A stretch of DNA of 36,447 bases from Verrucomicrobiota bacterium. GTDB taxonomy: Bacteria > Verrucomicrobiota > Verrucomicrobiia > Limisphaerales > AV2. Below, piece after piece: positions 6,321-15,587 of this stretch. The stretch is from assembly GCA_003218515.1 (NCBI GenBank), contig QHNT01000279.1:1-36447 (forward strand), in the 5' to 3' direction. Within the stretch, counting starts at the first letter, position 1; every line of letters starts with the position of its first letter. The translations under genes and the position numbers were made by a program. Below the pieces are notes generated by a model. That model ran no database searches. It worked only from the letters and a program-made list of their open reading frames with translations, and was not told where the DNA came from.

Positions 6321-9308
6321 ATGAAAAAGTTGCCCTCGCTCGCTATCGTGTGGGTGGAACTGTTGGTCGCGTGTTTCTCGCTCAGCGGGGTTGAAACCAA
6401 TGCCCCCGGCGAAGCTCAGTTCCTGTCAAACATCTGGCAACTCACTTTCGAAGGCAGGCGCAGCGGCGAAGGCTATTTCTCGCCCGACGGCAAGGCCCTG
6501 ATTTTCCAGAGTGAACGCGAAACGGGCAATCCATTCTACCAGATTTACATCCTCGACCTCGAAACCGGCGATAGCCATCGTGTCTCGGCCGGCATCGGCA
6601 AAACCACCTGCGCCTTTTTCCGTCCGAACACCGACGAAGTCCTCTTCGCTTCCACCCATCTCGATCCGGAAGCGAAGGGGAAGCAAAAGACCGAACTCGA
6701 GCTCCGCGCCTCCGGCAAAGAGCGTCGTTACTCATGGGACTACGACGAACACTTTGACATTTTCGTCGCCAAACGCGACGGCAGTCGGTTGCGCCGCCTG
6801 ACCAGCGCATACGGCTACGACGCTGAAGCGTCTTATTCGCCCGACGGGAAGAAAATTGTCTTCACCTCGCTGCGCGACGCTTATCCGGCCGAAACGCTTT
6901 CGTCGGAAGACCGCAAACGTCTCGAGAACGACCCCGCCTACTTCGGCGAGATTTACATCATGAACGCCGACGGATCGGGCCAGAAACGCCTGACGTTCAC
7001 GCCCGGCTACGATGGGGGGCCGTTCTTCTCGCCCGACGGCAGGCGCATCCTCTGGCGCCGCTTCCACACGAACGGCATCAATGCGGACATTTACACGATG
7101 AAACTCGACGGCTCGGATGTGCGCCGACTCACTGACTTCGGCTGCATGTCCTGGGCGCCGTTTTATCATCCCTCCGGCCAATACCTCGTCTTCACAGCAA
7201 ACAAGTTCGGTTTTGCCAATTTCGAGCTGTTCATCGTCGATGCCGCCGGCGATCGCGAGCCGGTGCGCGTCACCTTCACGGACGGCTTTGACGGCCTGCC
7301 GGTCTTTTCGCCCGACGGGAGGAGACTGTGCTGGACATCGAACCGAACGCCAAACGGCAAATCACAACTGTTCCTCGCGGACTGGGACGACAAAGCGGCG
7401 CCGGCGGCCCTGAAGACGTCGCCCGAACGCGGTGCGGGCGCCGGTGTGCTGCCGGCGTTGCGCCCGCGGGAACGCCCAGGGGTCGAGGCACACAAAGCGG
7501 TTCCGCCTCCTCACGTCGGCGGCTACGCGTCGGAAATTCGCGTCGCAGATTTGCGGAGTGAGGTTGACTATCTCGCTTCCGACGCGCTTGAAGGGCGATT
7601 GACCGGCGCTAAAGGCGCCGGACTTGCGGCGGAATTTATCGCCGACCAATTGCGCCGCGCCGGCCTCAAACCGTTCGGCCAAAACGGGAACTACTTTCAG
7701 CCGTTCGAATTCAGCTCCGGCGTCAAAGTGGTTACGAACGACAATCAGCTTATTCTCTCCACCGAGTCCGGCACCGCGTCCGCGACCTTCGCGGTCGAGA
7801 AGGACTTTCGCCCGCTGTCGTTCACTTCCAACGGCGAACTGGAAGGCGAAGTGGTCTTTGCCGGCTACGGGTTGACTGTGGCGGGCAAGGCCGCCGAAGG
7901 CTACAACTCCTACACCGGACTGGACGTGACCAACAAGATCGCGCTCGTCCTGCGTTACGTGCCTGAGAATGTCGAACCGAAACGGCGCCAGGAACTGAAC
8001 CTCTACGCTGCGCTGCGCTACAAAGCCCTGGTCGCGCGCGAGCACGGGGCCAAAGCGATTCTTGTCGTGACAGGCCCGAACTCGCCGAATCCGGGCGCGC
8101 TGGTGCCGCTCAGTTCCGACGGCAGTCTGTCCGGTTCGGACATCATTGCCGTGTCCATCACGACGAATGTCGCCGACGCGCTCGTAGCCGGCAGCGCCAA
8201 GGATTTGAGATCGCTCCAAACCGCGCTCGACTCCGAGAACCCGCACGCGGAAGGCGGATTTGTGATTCCGAAAGTGAGGGTGAAAGTGGCTACTGCTGTC
8301 GAACGCGTCCGCAAAACCGACCGTAACGTGATCGCTTATCTCCCGCCCGCCGGAAGGAGGGCCGCGCCCGCCGAATATGTCCTGCTGGGCGCGCACTACG
8401 ATCATCTTGGCCGCGGCGAGAGCTCCAGTTCGCGCGAGACAGCCGAAGAGACCGGCCAGATTCACCACGGCGCGGACGACAACGCTTCCGGCGTGGCTGT
8501 GGTGCTCGAACTCGCGGCATCTCTGGCCGACGAAGAAGACAAAAAGCCTGATGAATTCCGGCACGGCGTCATTGTCGCATTCTGGTCGGGCGAAGAACTG
8601 GGGCTGCTCGGCTCGTCTTATTTCGCAGAGCACGCGCCGCTTGGGCTGTCGAATATCGTCGCGTATTTGAACTTCGACATGGTGGGCCGCCTGCGGGACA
8701 ACAAACTGATATTGCAAGGTGTCGGCTCCTCCAGCGAGTGGCGGCGTCTGATTGAAAAGCGCAACATTGCCGCAGGTTTCAATCTGGTCCTGCAGGACGA
8801 CCCTTATGTGCCCACCGACACCACCGCGCTCTATCCGAAACAGATTCCGGTGCTGGCTTTCTTCACCGGCAGTCATGACGATTACCATCGTCCCACCGAT
8901 GTCGCGGACAAACTGAACTACGAAGGGCTCGAACGCGTCACGCGTTTCGCGCGCAGTATCGCGCTCGACCTCGCCACGGCTTCGACGCGGCCGGACTACG
9001 TGAAGGTCGAGAGGAGCGGCGGCCCCGGCGGTCGCGACGCTTTGCGCGCCTATCTCGGCACCGTCCCGGATTACGCAACCGAAGTAAAGGGGGTGAAGTT
9101 GTCGGGCGTGCGCGGCGGCAGTCCGGCGGAAAAGGCCGGCTTGAAAGGCGGCGATATTATCATCGAGTTCGCCGGCCAGAAAATCGCCAATATCTACGAC
9201 TACACCTACGCACTCGACGCCGCCAAGATCGGTCAGCCGGTGGACATCGCCGTTGAGCGTGGCGGCCGGCGCGTGATACTGAAAGTTACGCCGGAAGCGC
9301 GGAAGTGA
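6321..9308 (+). CDS. Secreted TolB-propeller / M28 aminopeptidase / PDZ protein
   Basis: The 995-residue product starts with a signal-like hydrophobic stretch (residues 5-25). Residues 35-360 are WD40-like TolB propeller repeats, each with a Phe/Tyr-Ser-Pro-Asp-Gly motif. A linker and protease-associated segment precede an M28 zinc peptidase. Its metal ligands are visible: His in Gly-Ala-His-Tyr-Asp-His (about 691), Asp in Gly-Ala-Asp-Asp-Asn (about 718), Glu in Ser-Gly-Glu-Glu-Leu (about 756), Asp in Asn-Phe-Asp-Met-Val (about 785) and His in His-Asp-Asp-Tyr-His (about 852). A PDZ domain (about 905-990) ends the chain. It probably trims peptides outside the cytoplasm, with propeller and PDZ binding substrate. 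Single M28 peptidases are usually 300-550 aa, so the architecture is notable. Confidence 0.85.
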   Translation: MKKLPSLAIVWVELLVACFSLSGVETNAPGEAQFLSNIWQLTFEGRRSGEGYFSPDGKALIFQSERETGNPFYQIYILDLETGDSHRVSAGIGKTTCAFFRPNTDEVLFASTHLDPEAKGKQKTELELRASGKERRYSWDYDEHFDIFVAKRDGSRLRRLTSAYGYDAEASYSPDGKKIVFTSLRDAYPAETLSSEDRKRLENDPAYFGEIYIMNADGSGQKRLTFTPGYDGGPFFSPDGRRILWRRFHTNGINADIYTMKLDGSDVRRLTDFGCMSWAPFYHPSGQYLVFTANKFGFANFELFIVDAAGDREPVRVTFTDGFDGLPVFSPDGRRLCWTSNRTPNGKSQLFLADWDDKAAPAALKTSPERGAGAGVLPALRPRERPGVEAHKAVPPPHVGGYASEIRVADLRSEVDYLASDALEGRLTGAKGAGLAAEFIADQLRRAGLKPFGQNGNYFQPFEFSSGVKVVTNDNQLILSTESGTASATFAVEKDFRPLSFTSNGELEGEVVFAGYGLTVAGKAAEGYNSYTGLDVTNKIALVLRYVPENVEPKRRQELNLYAALRYKALVAREHGAKAILVVTGPNSPNPGALVPLSSDGSLSGSDIIAVSITTNVADALVAGSAKDLRSLQTALDSENPHAEGGFVIPKVRVKVATAVERVRKTDRNVIAYLPPAGRRAAPAEYVLLGAHYDHLGRGESSSSRETAEETGQIHHGADDNASGVAVVLELAASLADEEDKKPDEFRHGVIVAFWSGEELGLLGSSYFAEHAPLGLSNIVAYLNFDMVGRLRDNKLILQGVGSSSEWRRLIEKRNIAAGFNLVLQDDPYVPTDTTALYPKQIPVLAFFTGSHDDYHRPTDVADKLNYEGLERVTRFARSIALDLATASTRPDYVKVERSGGPGGRDALRAYLGTVPDYATEVKGVKLSGVRGGSPAEKAGLKGGDIIIEFAGQKIANIYDYTYALDAAKIGQPVDIAVERGGRRVILKVTPEARK

Positions 9309-9339
9309 TCCGCCGGTTTGACCGCGAATGAACCCGGAG

Positions 9340-9454
<115 letters not shown>

Positions 9455-9478
9455 TGGCAGCGCGAATCTTTGCTTATT

Positions 9479-9513
9479 TCGGCGTTCGATGTTCGATGTT
9501 GAACTTTCGATGT
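9479..9513. repeat. Inverted copies of the heptanucleotide repeat
   Basis: Five 7-bp units on the opposite strand sense: TTCGGCG, TTCGATG, TTCGATG, TTGAACT, TTCGATG. Four are reverse complements of the A or B units of the array 24 bases upstream, so the two could fold into a long hairpin. Confidence 0.8.
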
Positions 9514-9726
9514 TTTCCCTCGGTTCAGGTGGTTCAACGCGCGAAATTTTCGTTCGGAGAGATCTCTCCCTGAGCCGATGAGCGGAGAGGGCTGTGGTGG
9601 CCGGAAACGTTCGTTGCGCCTCAGGTGAATCTTCGCGGTCGGAGAAAATTTTCCTTGCCACTGCGCGTTCCAGAGTAGCCAATGAGATCGTTGAATGCAG
9701 TCGTCAGAAAGACATTTAGAGATTTT

Positions 9727-11163
9727 ATGGTCAAGATTCCCGTCCTCCGCTGGGGGCAGCCCTACGAGAGTCTCGAACTCGACAAGGTCGTCCATTTCGT
9801 CACTGGTGAAACGCTGGCGCAGGTGGGCCAGGCCAATCCCGGCCTGCTCACCAGGGACATGAAGAAGGCGCAGCGCGCCCGCGACGTGCTCCGCGAGATT
9901 CCCATCCGTCAGCTTGTCACGATGATGAAGAAAGCCGGCGAGCTCTACAAAGATGCCACCCTGCCGATGGGCGACGGCCAGCAATCGCCGGACGATTTTG
10001 CGCGCCAGCAATCCGCGTCCACGGGTTTGCCGGAGCACATGTGCAAGGCCAACATGTCCAAGAATCACTTCGTGCTCTCGAACATGGAACGCATCCTCGA
10101 CTGCCTTACTCGCGGACTCGACCTCGAAATCCTCACGCGCGGTTACGGCATGGAGTCGCGAGGCGTCATCGTCAGTTACCAGGCTCAATCACCGGTGCTC
10201 GGCCTGGTGCTGCCCTCCAACTCGCCCGGGGTGCACACGCTTTGGATGCCGGTCATCCCGATGCAAATCGGCCTCGTGCTCAAGCCCGGTCCCCAGGAGC
10301 CGTGGACGCCCTATCGCATGGCCGAGGCGTTCTTCCAGGCCGGCGTGCCGCGCGAAGCCATCAGCATTTATCCCGGCGGTGGCGAGATGGGCGCGGAAGT
10401 GGTCAGCCGCTGCCAGCGCGTGAAGATTTTCGGCAGCACCGAGACGGTGCAACGCTATCACGGCAACCCGTGCGTGCAGGTCCACGGCCCCGGTTTCAGC
10501 AAAATCCTGCTGGGCGACGACGTGGTGGATCAGTGGGAGAAATACCTCGATCTGATGTTCGACAGCGTCTATATGAACAGCGGACGCGGCTGCATCAATT
10601 GCTCCGGCGTCTGGGCCTCGCGCCACACGAAAGAAATCGCGCAGGCGTTGGCCGAGCGGCTCGGCCCCATCGACACCAAGCCGCCGGACGATCCCACCGC
10701 CGGTCTCGCGGCCTTCACGGTGCCCGGCCAGGCGCAAGCCATCCACGCTTCAATTCTCGACAAGATGAAAGAGGACGGCGTGACCGACATGACGGCGAAG
10801 TTCGGCTCGCGCCTCGTCGAGAAGGAACGCTGCGCTTATTTGCGTCCGTGGGTCATCCACAGCGACGCGCCCGAGCGCAAGATTGCCCAGACCGAATACA
10901 TGTTTCCGTACGTGACGGTCGTGCAGTGTTCGCAAGCCGAGATGATCGAGAAGATCGGCCAGACGCTCGTCTGCAGCGCCATTACGAACGACAAAGCATG
11001 GGAACGCCAGCTCATCGACGCCACGAACATTGACCGGTTGAACATCGGTCCGATTCCGACGATTCAACTGAACTGGCTCCAGCCGCACGAAGGGAACATT
11101 GTGGATTTTCTCTTCCGGGCGCGCGCGTTCCAGGCGCCTCCCGAGCGGTTGGCAGCGCAATAA
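9727..11163 (+). CDS. Aldehyde-dehydrogenase-fold protein, possibly an acyl reductase
   Basis: The 478-residue product (start 9727; an ATG at 9682 adds 15 residues) has the aldehyde dehydrogenase superfamily layout: an NAD(P)-binding half with Pro-Ser-Asn-Ser-Pro-Gly and Phe-Gly-Ser-Thr-Glu-Thr motifs, and a catalytic Cys in Asn-Ser-Gly-Arg-Gly-Cys-Ile-Asn-Cys. The usual Glu-Leu-Gly-Gly general-base motif is replaced by His-Gly-Pro-Gly. Loss of that Glu is known in CoA-acylating members, so reduction of an activated acyl group to an aldehyde is plausible (inference). It is cytoplasmic. It precedes the YchF-like gene by about 115 bases on the same strand, possibly one transcript. An AMP-ligase and an alcohol dehydrogenase elsewhere in the window could be partners. 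Confidence 0.75.
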   Translation: MVKIPVLRWGQPYESLELDKVVHFVTGETLAQVGQANPGLLTRDMKKAQRARDVLREIPIRQLVTMMKKAGELYKDATLPMGDGQQSPDDFARQQSASTGLPEHMCKANMSKNHFVLSNMERILDCLTRGLDLEILTRGYGMESRGVIVSYQAQSPVLGLVLPSNSPGVHTLWMPVIPMQIGLVLKPGPQEPWTPYRMAEAFFQAGVPREAISIYPGGGEMGAEVVSRCQRVKIFGSTETVQRYHGNPCVQVHGPGFSKILLGDDVVDQWEKYLDLMFDSVYMNSGRGCINCSGVWASRHTKEIAQALAERLGPIDTKPPDDPTAGLAAFTVPGQAQAIHASILDKMKEDGVTDMTAKFGSRLVEKERCAYLRPWVIHSDAPERKIAQTEYMFPYVTVVQCSQAEMIEKIGQTLVCSAITNDKAWERQLIDATNIDRLNIGPIPTIQLNWLQPHEGNIVDFLFRARAFQAPPERLAAQ

Positions 11164-11277
11164 TGGACGCGAATTCGCTCCAATGGTTCCTTGCAGCGTG
11201 GGGCGAAGCAAATCGACCCACCAGGTAACATCGCTTCCAACCTTGACCCCGCGTCCACGTGCGCCTAAGCAGTGCGG

Positions 11278-11979
11278 ATGAAGTTTTGCCTGTTTGGCAT
11301 TTCCGGCATCACTCTGGGCAAGCACAACATCAAAGACCCGCGCCTGGACCAGGCCGATAAACTGGTCGAGGCGCAGAAAAAAACCTATGCCCAGGTGGAC
11401 ATCGTGGAAGAGAAGGAGCTGCTCACTGTCGACGCCGTTCTCACCGGTCGCGCCTCGCTCAGCGACCTGCTGATGAAAGACCTCGAGGCGGTCGAGACGC
11501 GTCTCGGTCGCGACCCCAGCGAATCTGAAAAGGCCGTCCTGCAGAAGCTTGCCGATGCGTTGCTGAGCGAGAAAGCAGTTTCGGCAGTCGGGCTGACGGC
11601 GGACGAACTCAAAGCCATTTCCGCGCATAATTTCTATTCCAACAAACCGGTCATCGTGGCGGAGGAGGCCGAGTTGACAGCGCCCGACGCGCTGATGGTT
11701 CGGGCGTTCAAGGAGAGCGGTTATGTCAGTTTCCTTACCGTCGGCGGGAAAGAAAACCGCGCGTGGCCCATCCGCGCCGGCACGACCGCCTGGGAAGCCG
11801 CCGGCACTATCCACACCGACATCCAGAAGGGCTTCATCCGCGCCGAGATCATCAGCTTTGCAGACTTCCTCCAGGCCGGCGGGGAGACGCAGGCCAAGCG
11901 GGCCGGCAAACAGCGCCTCGAACTGAAGACCTACGTGATGCAGGACTATGACGTGGTGAATTTCCGGTTCAATAAGTAG
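11278..11979 (+). CDS. YchF-like TGS/DUF933 protein lacking the GTPase domain
   Basis: Residues 150-233 match the C-terminal TGS/DUF933 domain of the ribosome-associated ATPase YchF: Ala-Trp-Pro-Ile-Arg-Ala-Gly-Thr-Thr, Ile-His-Thr-Asp, Lys-Gly-Phe-Ile-Arg-Ala-Glu and a terminal Asp-Val-Val-Asn-Phe-Arg-Phe-Asn. The N-terminus keeps YchF's first strand and its Asp-Pro-Arg-Leu-Asp-Gln segment (about 20-25). The P-loop (normally Gly-x-Pro-Asn-Val-Gly-Lys-Ser) is degenerate, and the switch II and specificity motifs are missing. At 233 aa it is far shorter than YchF (about 360). It is probably a cytoplasmic binding or regulatory protein that does not hydrolyse nucleotide (inference). GTG at 11272 is an alternative start. 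Confidence 0.75.
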   Translation: MKFCLFGISGITLGKHNIKDPRLDQADKLVEAQKKTYAQVDIVEEKELLTVDAVLTGRASLSDLLMKDLEAVETRLGRDPSESEKAVLQKLADALLSEKAVSAVGLTADELKAISAHNFYSNKPVIVAEEAELTAPDALMVRAFKESGYVSFLTVGGKENRAWPIRAGTTAWEAAGTIHTDIQKGFIRAEIISFADFLQAGGETQAKRAGKQRLELKTYVMQDYDVVNFRFNK

Positions 11980-12165
11980 CCGACTCGGATTTTGTAAGGA
12001 TCGAGCGCAGAGAACAGAATCGGCCTTGTCTGGCGATTTCCTGTGCCTTATTCTGCCCGCATTCCTGCGAGGCCGGACCTGTGCTCGCGCCAGGATGAGT
12101 CGGACCACACACAGTTGAGAAACAACGAACGCCAGGTCAGGGCGACCAGGCCGGCAGAGGTTTTT

Positions 12166-13620
12166 ATGATGAAGAAACGCACAACTATAACGCGTCGTGA
12201 CTTTGTCCGTACGGCAGGGGCCGCGGCGGCGACCTTCATGATCGTGCCTCGTCACGTCGTAGCGGGCGCGGGTGTCGCTCCGCCCAGCGAGCGGTTGAAC
12301 ATCGCCGGTGTCGGAGTCGGCGGCATGGGCGCCGGCGACATCGGCGCGGTCGCCACGGACAATAACATCGTCGCGCTGTGCGACGTGGACCAGAACCGCT
12401 CCGCCGAAACGTTCAAGAAGTTCCCCAATGCCAAACCGTATCGCGACTTTCGGAAGCTGTTTGACGAAATGGTAAAGGAGATCGACGCGGTCATCGTTGC
12501 CACGCCGGACCATTGCCACGCGGTGGCGGCCATGGCGGCCATCCGGCGCGGCAAGCATGTGTATTGCGAGAAACCGCTGGCCCATTCCGTTTACGAAGTT
12601 CGCCAGTTGATGAAGGCGGCCCGGCAGCACAAGGTCGTGACGCAACTCGGCAACCAGGGCCATTCTTACGAGACCATTCGCCTGTTCTGCGAATGGATTT
12701 GGGACGGCGCGATCGGCAGCGTCCACACGATCCACGCGGGATGCGCCGCGGTAAACTCCGGCATCGACGCGCTGCCGCGGCTCAAGGAGCAGCATCCGGT
12801 TCCCCCAACGCTCGACTGGGACCTGTGGCTGGGTCCGGCGCAATACCGGCCCTACCATCCCGCTTATCTGCCGGCCAGTTGGCGCGGGTGGGTGCCGTTC
12901 GGCAACGGCACGGTGGGCGACTGGACCTGTCATGTGGTTGACCCTGTCTTTTGGGCGCTGGACCTCGGAGCCCCAGCGACGATCCAGGCCGCGGTGAAGG
13001 ATTACGACCCGAAGACGCAGGGTGACGCCTTTCCCAAGGGCGAAATTATCACCTACGAGTTTCCCTCCAAAGGCAAGCGCGGTCCGGTCACGCTGCATTG
13101 GTACAGCGGCACGGAAAGAATTCCGCGCCCGAAGGACATGGAAGAAGACGACAAGAATGTCGAGACCGGCGCGGTGGTGTTGGGAGACAAGGGCACGATC
13201 ATCTACGGTTCGCACGGGGCAGGCGGCGTGAGAATCATTCCGCAGAAAAAAATGGATGAATACAAACGTCCGGAGAAGACCATTCCGCGAGTCAAGGAAC
13301 ACCATTGGGACTGGCTGCAGGCGATCCGCAATGGCACCAGGGCCGGCTCCGATTTTGCTTCCTACGGCGGGCCGCTTACAGAGATCGCCCTGCTGGGCGT
13401 GATTGCGATCAGGATGGCAGGCACGAAGTTGAAGTGGGACGCGACACGCATGCGATTTGCTAATTCCAAAAAGGCGAATCAACTCCTCAACCACGGATGT
13501 CATGGGTCTCCGCCTTGCGGCGGCAGGCCTGACTCGAAAGCGTTGCTTTCTTCCTGTCGCGTGGCAATAAATCCTTCATGTCACACACCTGCTCACTTCA
13601 ATCCAGCTTCGCCACCTTGA
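12166..13620 (+). CDS. Tat-exported Gfo/Idh/MocA-family oxidoreductase
   Basis: The start at 12166 is chosen because AGAGG precedes it and a twin-arginine signal (Thr-Arg-Arg-Asp-Phe-Val, then an Ala-rich stretch) begins at once. A Rossmann fold follows (Gly-Val-Gly-Val-Gly-Gly-Met-Gly near residue 46) with the family signature Cys-Glu-Lys-Pro-Leu-Ala. The large C-terminal domain has Trp-Asp-Leu-Trp-Leu-Gly-Pro and His-Asn-like motifs of the secreted NAD(P)-dependent glycosidase/dehydrogenase branch common in Planctomycetes and Verrucomicrobia. It likely acts on sugars or sugar derivatives in the periplasm. After Met-Arg-Phe-Ala-Asn the expected ending (Arg-Lys-Gly-Trp type) is replaced by about 35 unrelated residues that run into the next gene, suggesting a 3' deletion. 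Confidence 0.8.
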   Translation: MMKKRTTITRRDFVRTAGAAAATFMIVPRHVVAGAGVAPPSERLNIAGVGVGGMGAGDIGAVATDNNIVALCDVDQNRSAETFKKFPNAKPYRDFRKLFDEMVKEIDAVIVATPDHCHAVAAMAAIRRGKHVYCEKPLAHSVYEVRQLMKAARQHKVVTQLGNQGHSYETIRLFCEWIWDGAIGSVHTIHAGCAAVNSGIDALPRLKEQHPVPPTLDWDLWLGPAQYRPYHPAYLPASWRGWVPFGNGTVGDWTCHVVDPVFWALDLGAPATIQAAVKDYDPKTQGDAFPKGEIITYEFPSKGKRGPVTLHWYSGTERIPRPKDMEEDDKNVETGAVVLGDKGTIIYGSHGAGGVRIIPQKKMDEYKRPEKTIPRVKEHHWDWLQAIRNGTRAGSDFASYGGPLTEIALLGVIAIRMAGTKLKWDATRMRFANSKKANQLLNHGCHGSPPCGGRPDSKALLSSCRVAINPSCHTPAHFNPASPP

Positions 13621-15554
13621 AGGCCAAACGGCATACCCATAGCCACCAAGGCTGCGCACGATTCCTCGCGACGGTGTTACTGCTGGCCTTCTGCGCGACC
13701 GGCGCCCGCGCTCAGACCAATCAGGCAAAACCCAAGCCCGAGGAAGTCACCGAAGCCTACCTCCGCGAGCACTACACCAAATTCGAATACAGAATCCCGA
13801 TGCGCGACGGCGTGAGGCTTTTCACTTCCGTCTTTGCGCCGAAGGACGAATCGCAGCCTTGGCCGATCCTGCTGACGCGCACGCCTTACAGTCTGAAGCC
13901 CTACAGTGAAGACCGTTATCCCGATCCCGGAGGGCCGCTCAAGCATTACGCGAAGGAGAAGTTCATCTTCGTGTTGCAGGACGTGCGCGGGCGCAACGGT
14001 TCCGAAGGCGAATTTGTCCACATGCGTCCGCACAAGGAGATGAAGTCCGGGCCGCGGGACATTGATGAGAGCACCGATACCTACGACACGATTGATTGGC
14101 TGGTGAAGAACGTGCCGAACAACAACGGCAAAGTCGGCATGATAGGCATTTCCTATCCGGGCTTTTACACGGCGGCGGGCATGATCGACTCGCATCCCGC
14201 GCTCAAGTGCGCCTCGCCGCAGGCGCCGATTGCCGATAGGTTCATCGGCGACGATTTCCATCACAACGGCGCGTTCTATCTGCCGCACGCGTTCGGGTTC
14301 TTCTCCGGGTTCGGCCAGAAACTCGACGAGCCGACACGCGAGCAACCAAAGCCGTTCGATTACAAAACGCCCGACGGTTACGAGTTTTATCTGAAACTCG
14401 GCCCGTTGGCGAACGCCGACAAACTCTATTTCAAAGGCAAGATCGAATTCTGGAACGACTTGATGGAGCACGACACTTACGACGAATTCTGGCAGGCGCG
14501 CAACCTCCGTCCGCACCTCAAGAATATCAAGTCCGCCGTCATGACCGTCGGCGGCTGGTATGACGCCGAAGACCTGTTCGGGCCGCTCCAGATTTATCAC
14601 GAAGTCGAGCGCAACAATCCCGGCATCTTCAACGTGCTGGTCATCGGTCCGTGGTTCCACGGCGGCTGGTCGCGCGGCGACGGCGACAAACTCGGCAATG
14701 TGGATTTCCACGCCAAGACCGCGGAGTTCTATCGCGAGAACATCGAATTGCCCTTCCTGAAACATTTCCTGAAGGACGATCCAAAGTTTGATCTGCCGGA
14801 AGCCTACGTCTTCGAGACCGGCACCGCTCAATGGCGGCGCTACGAATCCTGGCCGCCGAAAAACGCGCGTGAAAAAACGCTCTATTGCCACGCCAACGGC
14901 AAACTGTCATTCGATCCACCGGTCAAGGGAACCAGTCCGTTTGACGAATACATCAGCGATCCGGCCAAGCCTGTGCCGTTCATTCCCAACATTGCCATCG
15001 GCATGACGCGCGAACACATGCTTGACGATCAACGGTTCGCGTCCTCACGGCCCGACGTGCTGGTTTATCAGACCGACCTGTTGGAAGAGGACGTCACCAT
15101 GGCCGGCCCGATTACAGCGCGGCTGCAAGTCTCCACCTCCGGGACCGATTCGGATTGGGTCGTAAAATTGATCGACGTTTACTCCGGTGATTATCCGAAT
15201 CCCGACCCGAATCCCGCTGGGGTGCAGATGGGCGGCTACCAGCAACTCGTCCGCGGCGAAGCCTTCCGCGGCAAGTTTCGTAACAGCTTCTCGAAGCCGG
15301 AACCGTTCGAGCCGGGCAAAATGACGAAGGTCGAGTACGTTCTGCCGGACGCGTATCACACATTTCGGCGCGGTCATCGCATCATGGTGCAGGTGCAGAG
15401 CTCCTGGTTCCCGCTCGTGGACCGCAATCCGCAGACGTTTTGCGACATCTACCACGCCCGCGAAGAAGATTTCCAAAAGGCGACGCAGCGGGTTTATCAC
15501 TCGCCGCAAGCCGGCTCGAATATTCGCGTGCAGGTTCTGGCACCCGAGAAGTGA
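13578..15554 (+). CDS. Secreted CocE/NonD-type alpha/beta hydrolase (S15 family)
   Basis: The 658-residue product has a cleavable signal (hydrophobic core ending Ala-Arg-Ala-Gln near residue 46), so it is exported. The alpha/beta-hydrolase core carries the nucleophile Ser in Gly-Ile-Ser-Tyr-Pro-Gly (about 191), an Asp in Gly-Gly-Trp-Tyr-Asp-Ala-Glu-Asp (about 327-330) and a His in Gly-Pro-Trp-Phe-His-Gly (about 359). A C-terminal jelly-roll domain (about 440-655) is typical of X-Pro dipeptidyl peptidase and cocaine-esterase relatives. It would hydrolyse acyl esters or N-terminal peptides. It overlaps the previous ORF by 43 bases, only because that ORF runs on past its expected end. Confidence 0.85.
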   Translation: MSHTCSLQSSFATLKAKRHTHSHQGCARFLATVLLLAFCATGARAQTNQAKPKPEEVTEAYLREHYTKFEYRIPMRDGVRLFTSVFAPKDESQPWPILLTRTPYSLKPYSEDRYPDPGGPLKHYAKEKFIFVLQDVRGRNGSEGEFVHMRPHKEMKSGPRDIDESTDTYDTIDWLVKNVPNNNGKVGMIGISYPGFYTAAGMIDSHPALKCASPQAPIADRFIGDDFHHNGAFYLPHAFGFFSGFGQKLDEPTREQPKPFDYKTPDGYEFYLKLGPLANADKLYFKGKIEFWNDLMEHDTYDEFWQARNLRPHLKNIKSAVMTVGGWYDAEDLFGPLQIYHEVERNNPGIFNVLVIGPWFHGGWSRGDGDKLGNVDFHAKTAEFYRENIELPFLKHFLKDDPKFDLPEAYVFETGTAQWRRYESWPPKNAREKTLYCHANGKLSFDPPVKGTSPFDEYISDPAKPVPFIPNIAIGMTREHMLDDQRFASSRPDVLVYQTDLLEEDVTMAGPITARLQVSTSGTDSDWVVKLIDVYSGDYPNPDPNPAGVQMGGYQQLVRGEAFRGKFRNSFSKPEPFEPGKMTKVEYVLPDAYHTFRRGHRIMVQVQSSWFPLVDRNPQTFCDIYHAREEDFQKATQRVYHSPQAGSNIRVQVLAPEK

Positions 15555-15587
15555 GCGGTCGGTTCTGTTTCGGAAATTTAAATTGGT

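Noticed and set aside
10750-13503. 917-codon frame on the minus strand
   Set aside because: It runs antisense through three genes with clear families (ALDH, YchF-like, oxidoreductase) and has no recognisable motif; it is a codon-bias shadow.
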